Below are positions 1 to 5,211 of a DNA stretch of 6,080 nucleotides, in pieces (within the stretch, counting starts at the first letter, position 1; every line of letters begins with the position of its first letter). Source of the stretch: Acidimicrobiaceae bacterium (lineage in GTDB: Bacteria > Actinomycetota > Acidimicrobiia > Acidimicrobiales > Palsa-688); contig JAUTXM010000362.1 in NCBI GenBank assembly GCA_030838025.1, positions 1 through 6,080 on the forward strand. The letters are read 5' to 3'. The notes beneath the pieces were generated by a model. It worked only from the letters and a program-made list of their open reading frames with translations. It was not told the DNA's origin and did not search any database. Position numbers and translations under genes: made by a program.

Positions 1-822
1 CAGGGTGGTCGGGAGGGGTTCGCGGGCCTGATCGCGATCGAGCCCGGGCACGGCCACCCGGTTGGTTACGCCCAGGTGAGCCGGGGGCCGACCAGCTGGG
101 CGTTGGAGTACGTGATCGACCCGCACCACCGAGTCCCCGGCAACACGATCGGCACCGACCTGGTGGCCGCAGCGCTGGGAACCGTCGCCGCTGAGGGCGG
201 CGGCCATGTCCACGTGTGGGTGAACAAGCCCCGCCCCGAGCACGACCAGATCGCGGCCGCGAACGGCTTGACCAGAGGCCGTGACCTCTACCAGATGCGC
301 CGCGCCCTCCCCGTGGGGGAGCGCTACGAGTTGACGACGAGGCCGTTTCGACCGGGCCTGGACGACGAGGCATGGCTGGCCGTCAACAATCGGGCATTCG
401 ACTGGCACCCCGAGCAGGGCGGCTGGGACGAGGCCACGCTCAAGGCTCGTCAAGCTGAGCCGTGGTTCGACCCGGAGGGTTTCCTCTTGCACGACGAGGT
501 GGTGGACGGCCAGGTCCGCCTCGCCGGTTTCTGCTGGACCCGGGTCCATGCCGACGACGATCCGCCGCTGGGCGAGATCTACGTCGTCGCCGTCGACCCG
601 GATCTACAGGGTCGGGGGCTGGGCCGCAAGCTGGTGCTGGCAGGACTCGACCACCTGTTCGCGCACGGCCTCGGCGTGGGGATGCTGTACGTGGACGCCG
701 CCAACCGGCCGGCGGTGAAGCTGTACATCGACCTCGGTTTCGACATCGACCACATCGACCGGGCCTACACCGTTGACGTGCCCGCGGGCGGGGCGGACCG
801 GGAGGATCGGCCCGGCTCGTAG
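1..822 (+). CDS. mshD: Mycothiol synthase MshD, 3' part (tandem GNAT acetyltransferase)
   Basis: The reading frame is open from base 1 with no start in view, so the 5' end lies outside the window; 273 codons are visible, against roughly 300-320 residues for MshD. MshD makes the last step of mycothiol synthesis in the cytosol: acetyl-CoA-dependent acetylation of the cysteine of Cys-GlcN-Ins. Two GNAT halves can be seen. The first ends in QMRRALP (bases 292-312), a typical MshD inter-domain signature. The second has NNRAF and HPEQGGW (about 385-429), WFDPEG (463-480), GEIYVVAVDP and the acetyl-CoA loop QGRGLG (607-624), then an ANRPAVKLY helix (700-726), all in the order known for MshD. The first half lacks a clean R/QxxGxG loop (RVPGNTIG instead), which fits the view that this half is not catalytic. 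The call rests on these motifs. It probably shares an operon with rlmN, 11 bases downstream. Confidence 0.9.
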   Translation, partial: QGGREGFAGLIAIEPGHGHPVGYAQVSRGPTSWALEYVIDPHHRVPGNTIGTDLVAAALGTVAAEGGGHVHVWVNKPRPEHDQIAAANGLTRGRDLYQMRRALPVGERYELTTRPFRPGLDDEAWLAVNNRAFDWHPEQGGWDEATLKARQAEPWFDPEGFLLHDEVVDGQVRLAGFCWTRVHADDDPPLGEIYVVAVDPDLQGRGLGRKLVLAGLDHLFAHGLGVGMLYVDAANRPAVKLYIDLGFDIDHIDRAYTVDVPAGGADREDRPGS

Positions 823-825
823 GCT

Positions 826-829
826 GGAG
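826..829 (+). promoter_or_regulatory. Ribosome binding site of rlmN
   Basis: GGAG lies four bases upstream of the GTG at 834, just after the mshD stop. The spacing is short but it is the only purine-rich element near the start, and it supports GTG 834 as the initiation codon. Confidence 0.5.
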
Positions 830-833
830 AGTC

Positions 834-1880
834 GTGCCCGGCCCCTACGACCTGTCCCAGGACCAACTGGCCGGTCTGCTCGACAGTGAGCCCGCGTACC
901 GCGTCCGCCAAGTGTGGGACGGCCTGTACCGCCGCGCCCTACCGGTCACCGAGCTGACGGACCTGCCTCGGGCCCTGCGCGACCGCCTGGCCGCCGAGCC
1001 GGCCCTGCAGCCGGCCCTGACGGCTGCCGCCCACACCGTGGCCGACGGCGCCCAGACGGTGAAATGGGGTTGGCGGCTGGGCGATGGCGCCGTGATCGAG
1101 ACCGTGCTGATGCACTACCCCGACCGTTCGACGGTCTGCGTGTCGACTCAGGCCGGCTGTGCCATGAAATGCAGCTTCTGTGCCACCGGACAAGCCGGAT
1201 TCACCCGCCACCTCACCACCGGGGAGATCGTGGAGCAGGTCGTGGCGGCCGTCACCGAAGCCCGACCGCGACGCGTGGCCAACGTGGTGTTCATGGGCAT
1301 GGGCGAACCGCTCGCCAACTACGGCCCCATGTGGGGGGCGGTCGAGCGGCTCCATCAGGACCTGGGCTTTTCGGCCCGGCACATTACGGTCTCGACTGTG
1401 GGCCTGGTCCCGGGCATCCGGCGACTGGCGAAGGAGCCGCTGCCCGTCAACCTGGCGGTGTCGCTGCATGCCGCCAACGACGGCCTACGCAACGAGTTGG
1501 TGCCCATCAACCGGCGTTGGCCGCTGGCGGCGGTGATCGCGGCCTGCCACGAGTACCGGGCCATGAAGGGCCGCCGCCTGTCGTTCGAGTGGGCCCTGAT
1601 CGACGGCGTCAACGACCGACCGTCCGACGCCGACGAACTCGCAGCGCTCGTCCGTCCCCTGGGAGCCCATGTCAACCTCATCCCGCTGAATCCCACACCC
1701 GGCTACCACGTGCGCGGCACCCCCCCTGCCACGGTCCGCGCCTTTCGGGCGTGGCTGGTTTCGGAGGGTGTCAACGCCACGGTTCGTCGCAACCGGGGCA
1801 CCGACATCGACGCTGCGTGCGGCCAGTTGGCGGGATCAGTCAGCTTGCGCCCGCTATCGCGGCCACGAGTGCCAAACTGA
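834..1880 (+). CDS. rlmN: RlmN, 23S rRNA (adenine2503-C2)-methyltransferase, radical SAM
   Basis: This 348-residue enzyme methylates C2 of A2503 in the peptidyl-transferase region of 23S rRNA; the E. coli enzyme also methylates A37 of some tRNAs. The radical-SAM cluster motif is CAMKCSFC, with C109, C113 and C116 as expected [4Fe-4S] ligands. C102 corresponds to E. coli C118, and C329 in GTDIDAACGQL corresponds to the methyl-carrying C355, so the two-cysteine mechanism looks intact. The SAM-binding GEP motif is at 157-159 (MGMGEPLANY). Other family blocks include VSLHAAND (209-216), FEWALIDGVND (251-261), NLIPLNP (281-287) and VRRNRGTDIDAACGQL. The N-terminal region (about 5-60) is the accessory RNA-binding domain. 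The start is GTG at 834; the N-terminus YDLSQDQL aligns with where RlmN proteins usually begin. It is somewhat shorter than E. coli RlmN (384 residues). It sits 11 bases after mshD and 4 bases before a small membrane protein gene, probably one operon. Confidence 0.97.
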   Translation: MPGPYDLSQDQLAGLLDSEPAYRVRQVWDGLYRRALPVTELTDLPRALRDRLAAEPALQPALTAAAHTVADGAQTVKWGWRLGDGAVIETVLMHYPDRSTVCVSTQAGCAMKCSFCATGQAGFTRHLTTGEIVEQVVAAVTEARPRRVANVVFMGMGEPLANYGPMWGAVERLHQDLGFSARHITVSTVGLVPGIRRLAKEPLPVNLAVSLHAANDGLRNELVPINRRWPLAAVIAACHEYRAMKGRRLSFEWALIDGVNDRPSDADELAALVRPLGAHVNLIPLNPTPGYHVRGTPPATVRAFRAWLVSEGVNATVRRNRGTDIDAACGQLAGSVSLRPLSRPRVPN

Positions 1881-1884
1881 AGGT

Positions 1885-2232
1885 ATGCCCGCCAACCGGT
1901 GGATCGACACCACCCAGCCTCAGACCCTCATGATCGCGGTGATCATCTTGTACATGAACGCCGCGTTCGGCTTGCTGTTTGGCGGCCTCACCAACCCGAT
2001 CCTCCTGGCCATCTCGGTCGGCGGGATAGGCGCGGGCTATGGCATCGCCAACGAGAAGAAGTGGGGCTACGGCCTCGGCATCACGATGGCCGTGCTGCCC
2101 TTCGTCCTCCGGCTGGTTGTGCTTCACAACCCGCTGGCCACCAATCTCGTCACGCTGATGTTCGAGATCGCGCTGGTGGCCCTGCTGCTGCATCCGCAGA
2201 GCCGCGAGTACCAGCGCATCTGGTTCAAGTAA
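1885..2232 (+). CDS. Small multi-pass membrane protein, unknown function
   Basis: This is a 115-residue hydrophobic protein with about four predicted membrane segments (roughly 14-34, 38-54, 60-82 and 84-103) and a basic, aromatic cytoplasm-like tail ending SREYQRIWFK. The second segment is glycine-rich (SVGGIGAGYGI), suggesting close helix packing. I do not recognise a named family; the look is that of short conserved actinobacterial membrane proteins. The frame stays open upstream into rlmN from 1768, but ATG 1885 is preferred: it lies 4 bases after the rlmN stop, and it avoids a basic, non-hydrophobic 39-residue leader that would be rlmN read in another frame. GAAGG at 1879-1883 is too close to the start to be a good ribosome site, so translation probably couples to rlmN termination. 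The stop lies one base from the stop of the convergent permease gene. Confidence 0.8.
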   Translation: MPANRWIDTTQPQTLMIAVIILYMNAAFGLLFGGLTNPILLAISVGGIGAGYGIANEKKWGYGLGITMAVLPFVLRLVVLHNPLATNLVTLMFEIALVALLLHPQSREYQRIWFK

Positions 2233-2233
2233 C

Positions 2234-4594
2234 TCACGCCAGCTCGTACTGGGGGTTCAAAAAGGCGAGTCGGCCATGGTGCTCGCCCACCATTCCCTCG
2301 ACCGACAACGCCCTCCCGACGGCGATCCCGTTGATCTCCCTGCGGCCGTAGAACACGACCGAAATCTGACCCGTCTCGTCGCCGAGCACGCACTCCAGGG
2401 TCGGGGTTCCGGCCCGAGGCTGGACGCGCACCGATCGGACCTTGCCCCGGACAGTGACCCGGTGGCGGAAGCGAACGAATCCGATTGGCGTGCTGCCGTC
2501 GGGGCGGGGCTCCGGCAACGGATGCAGCGTTCGGCTGTCGCGCCGGCGAGTCGCCACCGCCCGCGGCGCGATCGGGATGATCGCCCGACCCGGGCCGTCC
2601 TGACCGCCGAAGTGGAACGGCACCAACGTGACGTTGGCATGGGGCAGTCGGGAGACCTCCTTGCTGATCTCGTCGGCCGTTTGATCGTGCAGGATCCGGT
2701 GCCACAGGCCCCGATACTTCCGGTTGGGAAGCAGTACCGAAACCTCGGTGTCGCCGTCGGCGAGGAGCTCCGCGGTCACCTCGATCGCGGCCCTGGGGAT
2801 GACACGGTCGGGGCAGGCCCGCATCTCGAGCGGCACCCGGGAGAGTCCAAGCCGCCGCCAGTCCGACGCCAGGGCTTCCCCCCGCTGGGCGTCCACGACG
2901 AAGTGCACGGCACGGAGCTGGTCAGGCATCAGCGTGCGGGCGTATTGGATGGCGCGGGCGGTCGCCAGGTCGAGTTGGTCGACGAAGACGAGCACCACGT
3001 GGCGGCGCAGGATCGGTGCCGTCGCCACCTTGGGGGCGTCGGCTATCAGTTCGGTGTCCTCGGCCTGGTATTGACGATTGAGCCGCAGGAGCAGCGCGAC
3101 CAGGATCGGCACCGCCAGGAGTATGACCCAGGCGCCGTCGATGAACTTGGTGACCGCGATCACCACATCGACGATGGCAGTGAGCACGGCGCCGGACCCG
3201 TTGATGAGCAACCCTTTGCGCCAACCGGGTTGACGGCGTCTCAGGTGGCGCCGGGCCATGCCGCTCTGCGAGAGGGTGAAGCTGGTGAACACGCCAATGG
3301 CATAGAGGGGGATGAGCCGGTTCACGTCGGCGTCGGTGGCCACAATCAGGGCGATCGCGGCCGCCGCGAGGACCAAGATGCCATTGGAGAACACCAACCG
3401 GTGCCCACGTTTCATGAGTTGCCGGGGCATGAAATTGTCGACCGCGGCGAAGTTCGCCAGCCGCGGGAAGTCCGCGAAACTGGTGTTGGCGGCCAGGATG
3501 AGAATCAGCATGGTCGCCGCCTGCAGCCCCAGATAGAGCACGTGGCCAAGGGGGCCTCCGGCGTAGACCAGCTTTCCTATCTGGGCCACGACGGTTGGCG
3601 TTCCATTTTCGTACGGAATGACGTGGGTCTTGGCCGCCAGGACCGACAGACCGAGGAACATCACCGCCAGGAGCGATCCCATCCAAACAAGGGTCGTTCG
3701 GGCGTTGCGCCAGGCCGGAGGCCGGAATGCGGGGACTCCGTCCGAGATGGCTTCCACTCCGGTGACGGCGGCACCTCCCGAGGCGAACGCCCGCAGGACG
3801 ACGAAGAACGCCGCCCCCTGGAGCAACCCCGAACCCGGCTTCCCGACATGGACCAGACCGGCGTGGTGCAGATCGGCGTGGGGCAGTCCGCCGAAGGCCA
3901 TCCGAATGAGGCCCCAACCCATGAGAATGCCGATGTTGATCAGGAAGAAATACGTCGGAATCGCGAAGACCCGACCGGCCTCCCGAACCCCTCGAAGATT
4001 CCCGAACGCGATGATCGCCACAAAGAGGATCGAGATGGGAACCCTGAACGGGGTCAGCGCGCTGAATACCGAAGTGAGCGCCGCGGTCCCGGCGGCCACC
4101 GAGACCGCCACCGTCAAGATGTAGTCGGTCAGCAGCGAGACGGCAGCCACCAAGGCAGGTCGAAGGCCGAAGTTGTCCTTGGTGACCAGATAGGCGCTGG
4201 CGGCGGCCGGATAGGCCTCGATCGTCTGGCAATAGGAGAGGATCAACAACCCGAGGACCACCAGCAGCGCGACCGTGATGGGCACGACCAGGGCGAACGC
4301 CGCCAGTCCCACGTACTTGACGAGATGGACCAATATCTGTTCGGTGCCGTAGGCGGCCGACGACAGGTTGTCGCTGGCGAAGACCGCCAACGCGGTCGGC
4401 TTCCCGAGCGTCTCGTGCTCCAGTTGCTCGGTGTGCAACGGAGCTCCGAGCATGCGCCGTTTCAACCGGTAGCGCCACCCAGGTCCCGGCAGAAACTGCG
4501 GGTCGACAGGTAAGGGGATCGGTTCCGCGAACGCGAAGTCGTCACTTGAACTTCGCATCTCGTCGGGGTCGCGCCTTTGTTCGAGGTCGGTCAT
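2234..4594 (-). CDS. kimA: KimA-type potassium importer (KUP/APC superfamily) with USP-like domain and C-terminal OB-fold fusion
   Basis: This 786-residue inner-membrane protein has a charged, flexible N-terminus (1-50), an APC-fold transporter core of about 12 helices (62-508), a cytoplasmic USP-like domain (about 530-665), a basic, proline-rich linker and an OB-fold domain (about 707-786). Core blocks match Bacillus subtilis KimA (YdaO): FASDNLSSAAYGTEQI, TDYILTVAVS, AVTGVEAIS, ILAANTSFADFPRLA, RLIPLYAIGVF and TLSQSGM. The residues I recall as the potassium site there (D36, Y43, D117, T121, T230, E233, Y377) correspond to D75, Y82, D157, T161, T278, E281 and Y431. The USP part keeps WHRILHDQTA (631-640) and FHF (660-662), where B. 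subtilis KimA ends. KimA imports K+ with protons and is inhibited by c-di-AMP at its USP domain; whether that holds here is unknown. The OB domain has VRGKVRSVRV, LECVLGDETG, GRREINGI and VEGMVGEHHGRLAFLNPQYEL. ATG 4594 is chosen for its GGAGG; a GTG at 4648 would add 18 residues. An amino-acid permease role is less likely. Confidence 0.88.
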   Translation of the reverse strand: MTDLEQRRDPDEMRSSSDDFAFAEPIPLPVDPQFLPGPGWRYRLKRRMLGAPLHTEQLEHETLGKPTALAVFASDNLSSAAYGTEQILVHLVKYVGLAAFALVVPITVALLVVLGLLILSYCQTIEAYPAAASAYLVTKDNFGLRPALVAAVSLLTDYILTVAVSVAAGTAALTSVFSALTPFRVPISILFVAIIAFGNLRGVREAGRVFAIPTYFFLINIGILMGWGLIRMAFGGLPHADLHHAGLVHVGKPGSGLLQGAAFFVVLRAFASGGAAVTGVEAISDGVPAFRPPAWRNARTTLVWMGSLLAVMFLGLSVLAAKTHVIPYENGTPTVVAQIGKLVYAGGPLGHVLYLGLQAATMLILILAANTSFADFPRLANFAAVDNFMPRQLMKRGHRLVFSNGILVLAAAAIALIVATDADVNRLIPLYAIGVFTSFTLSQSGMARRHLRRRQPGWRKGLLINGSGAVLTAIVDVVIAVTKFIDGAWVILLAVPILVALLLRLNRQYQAEDTELIADAPKVATAPILRRHVVLVFVDQLDLATARAIQYARTLMPDQLRAVHFVVDAQRGEALASDWRRLGLSRVPLEMRACPDRVIPRAAIEVTAELLADGDTEVSVLLPNRKYRGLWHRILHDQTADEISKEVSRLPHANVTLVPFHFGGQDGPGRAIIPIAPRAVATRRRDSRTLHPLPEPRPDGSTPIGFVRFRHRVTVRGKVRSVRVQPRAGTPTLECVLGDETGQISVVFYGRREINGIAVGRALSVEGMVGEHHGRLAFLNPQYELA

Positions 4595-4602
4595 GTGCCT
4601 CT

Positions 4603-4607
4603 CCTCC
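4603..4607 (-). promoter_or_regulatory. Ribosome binding site of kimA; decides the start
   Basis: On the minus strand GGAGG, followed by a second GAGAGG run, stands 8 bases before ATG 4594. This is the best ribosome site in the window and argues for 4594 over the in-frame GTG at 4648, which lies inside a hairpin loop and has no comparable site. Confidence 0.75.
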
Positions 4608-4610
4608 GGA

Positions 4611-4627
4611 CAGGCCCCCGGGGCCTG
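4611..4627 (-). promoter_or_regulatory. GC hairpin next to the kimA ribosome binding site
   Basis: CAGGCCCC and GGGGCCTG flank a single central base, giving a perfect inverted repeat that would fold as a 7-bp stem with a 3-base loop. It ends 3 bases from the GGAGG of kimA. It has no U-tract, so it is not a standard intrinsic terminator. A role in limiting ribosome access or as a protein site is inference. Confidence 0.5.
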
Positions 4628-4634
4628 CCTGACG

Positions 4635-4659
4635 GCCGCGGCCATCACCTGGCCGCGGC
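4635..4659 (-). promoter_or_regulatory. Perfect 9-bp stem, 7-base loop hairpin in the kimA leader
   Basis: GCCGCGGCC (4635-4643) and GGCCGCGGC (4651-4659) are perfect complements around a 7-base loop. The loop read on the minus strand is AGGTGAT. The structure is all G/C and lies about 40 bases upstream of the kimA start, with no U-tract after it. It may be an attenuator or leader element; no known riboswitch class was recognised. Confidence 0.55.
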
Positions 4660-4675
4660 AAGCTCCGTATGGGAA

Positions 4676-4687
4676 GCGCCGCGGCGC
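4676..4687. repeat. 12-bp GC palindrome in the kimA leader
   Basis: GCGCCGCGGCGC is a perfect palindrome, partly overlapping the adjoining palindrome GGCGCGCC (4683-4690). It is the third inverted repeat in the 116 bases between the small upstream gene and kimA. Such palindromes are common in GC-rich DNA, so function is uncertain. Confidence 0.35.
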
Positions 4688-4710
4688 GCCTCACATGGGA
4701 GCGAGCGTCG

Positions 4711-5088
4711 TCAGCGCAGAGCGAAGGAGAGGGCGCCCGGAGGAGCGCGCAACCGCAAGGAGTGACCCGATGTCTCGCGGAAGGGGATGGTGCGGCTCCC
4801 ATTCACGGTCCAACCACGTCGACCACGTGCCGCGACCGAGAGGAGCACCAGGGCGACCGCGAGGAGCAGGCGCCCAATCGGCTCACGATCGTTTCGCTTG
4901 GTCCCGATCAGCAGGTCGATTGGCGAGGCGCCGGCGGTCAAGCCGTCACGCGGAGAAGGCGCCGACGCCACACTCGCAACTGCCGCCTGACCGTGGGCAC
5001 GACCGAGCAGGCTGACGGTCGCGCTCGACCCACCCACGGTCAGCGTCACCACCAAGAACGCCATGACGAGCGATCGATACCGTGTCAT
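4711..5088 (-). CDS. Probable small membrane or exported protein, unknown function
   Basis: This is a 125-residue reading frame from ATG 5088, preceded in frame by a TAG stop, so no longer version exists. The N-terminus looks like a signal peptide or membrane anchor: basic MTRYR followed by a hydrophobic stretch at about 8-28. A second hydrophobic segment at 71-87 (IGRLLLAVALVLLSVAA) is followed by positive residues (RGRRG), consistent with the tail being cytoplasmic. The middle is Ala/Ser/Pro-rich. Codons strongly favour G/C at position three, which supports real coding over a shadow frame. No Shine-Dalgarno site is visible; a TAGCAT element ends 12 bases before the ATG, so the mRNA may have a very short leader. 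The gene is on the same strand as kimA, 116 bases upstream, and divergent from the MerR gene. I recognise no family. The main doubt is that it may not be expressed. Confidence 0.55.
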   Translation of the reverse strand: MTRYRSLVMAFLVVTLTVGGSSATVSLLGRAHGQAAVASVASAPSPRDGLTAGASPIDLLIGTKRNDREPIGRLLLAVALVLLSVAARGRRGWTVNGSRTIPFRETSGHSLRLRAPPGALSFALR

Positions 5089-5100
5089 TGGTGCGCGCCG

Positions 5101-5106
5101 ATGCTA
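5101..5106 (-). promoter_or_regulatory. Candidate -10 element for the 4711-5088 gene
   Basis: TAGCAT on the minus strand fits the actinobacterial TANNNT -10 pattern and ends 12 bases before ATG 5088, implying a leader of about five bases. No convincing -35 element is found at the usual distance. The 12-bp palindrome at 5112-5123 occupies the spacer region. Confidence 0.3.
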
Positions 5107-5111
5107 GTCGT

Positions 5112-5123
5112 CGGGGTTCCCCG
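5112..5123. promoter_or_regulatory. 12-bp palindrome CGGGGTTCCCCG, possible operator
   Basis: This is a perfect palindrome in the divergent region, just upstream of the candidate -10 element of the minus-strand gene. Its position between the two divergent starts would suit a dimeric regulator, possibly the adjacent MerR protein. This is inference; one occurrence in GC-rich DNA is weak evidence. Confidence 0.3.
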
Positions 5124-5132
5124 CAGAGCGTC

Positions 5133-5168
5133 CCGAACACCGCACCGAACACCGCGCCGAAGACCGCG
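5133..5168. repeat. Three tandem 12-bp repeats in the divergent intergenic region
   Basis: CCGAACACCGCA, CCGAACACCGCG and CCGAAGACCGCG follow each other without gaps and differ at one or two positions. They lie between the divergent starts at 5088 and 5212. Read on the minus strand in one frame they would encode Ala-Val-Phe-Gly repeats, but that frame is not judged to be a gene. They could be iterated binding sites or a slippage-derived array. Confidence 0.7.
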
Positions 5169-5175
5169 GCCATGC

Positions 5176-5205
5176 TTGGACATTGTGAGCAACCACTCCT
5201 AGAGT
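5176..5205 (+). promoter_or_regulatory. Candidate leaderless promoter of the MerR-family gene
   Basis: TTGGAC (5176-5181) and TAGAGT (5200-5205) are separated by 18 bases, matching -35 and TANNNT -10 elements. Six bases separate the -10 element from ATG 5212, so transcription would begin at or very near the A of the start codon. The lack of any Shine-Dalgarno sequence before 5212 agrees with a leaderless mRNA, which is common in actinobacteria. Predicted from sequence only. Confidence 0.5.
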
Positions 5206-5207
5206 GG
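5193..5207. promoter_or_regulatory. Inverted repeat over the MerR-gene -10 element, possible autoregulatory operator
   Basis: CCACTC-CTA-GAGTGG is a perfect 6-bp inverted repeat with a 3-base centre. It covers the candidate -10 element (5200-5205) and ends 4 bases before the start codon. A dimer bound here would block RNA polymerase, so negative autoregulation is a reasonable guess. Confidence 0.4.
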
Positions 5208-5211
5208 GTGC

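Noticed and set aside
914..1933. 339-codon + frame overlapping rlmN
   Set aside because: It is a frame-shifted reading of rlmN, Arg/Pro/Gly-rich, while the other frame carries all RlmN motifs.
2922..4478. 518-codon minus-strand frame inside the importer gene
   Set aside because: It is an alternative frame of the same strand with low-complexity Arg/Gly/Pro-rich translation and no recognisable domain.
2276..4513. 745-codon open frame on the + strand opposite the potassium importer
   Set aside because: Its translation is rich in Arg, Gln, Asp, Gly and His with no hydrophobic core or motif, typical of the antisense of a GC-rich gene. The minus-strand frame has clear family motifs over the whole length.
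4595..4648. Longer importer start at GTG 4648
   Set aside because: It would add 18 residues read through two hairpins and lacks a ribosome site, whereas ATG 4594 has GGAGG at ideal spacing.
4595..5088. ydaO (c-di-AMP) or M-box (Mg) riboswitch upstream of the importer
   Set aside because: I looked on the minus strand for the conserved ydaO blocks and for M-box blocks. A GTGAGGC stretch with ATACGGA nearby superficially recalls the M-box start, but the remaining conserved elements are missing and only about 100 bases remain before the start codon.
4669..5202. 177-codon + frame across the intergenic region
   Set aside because: It is highly polar and Arg-rich with no motif, has no ribosome site, and lies antisense to a more gene-like minus-strand frame.
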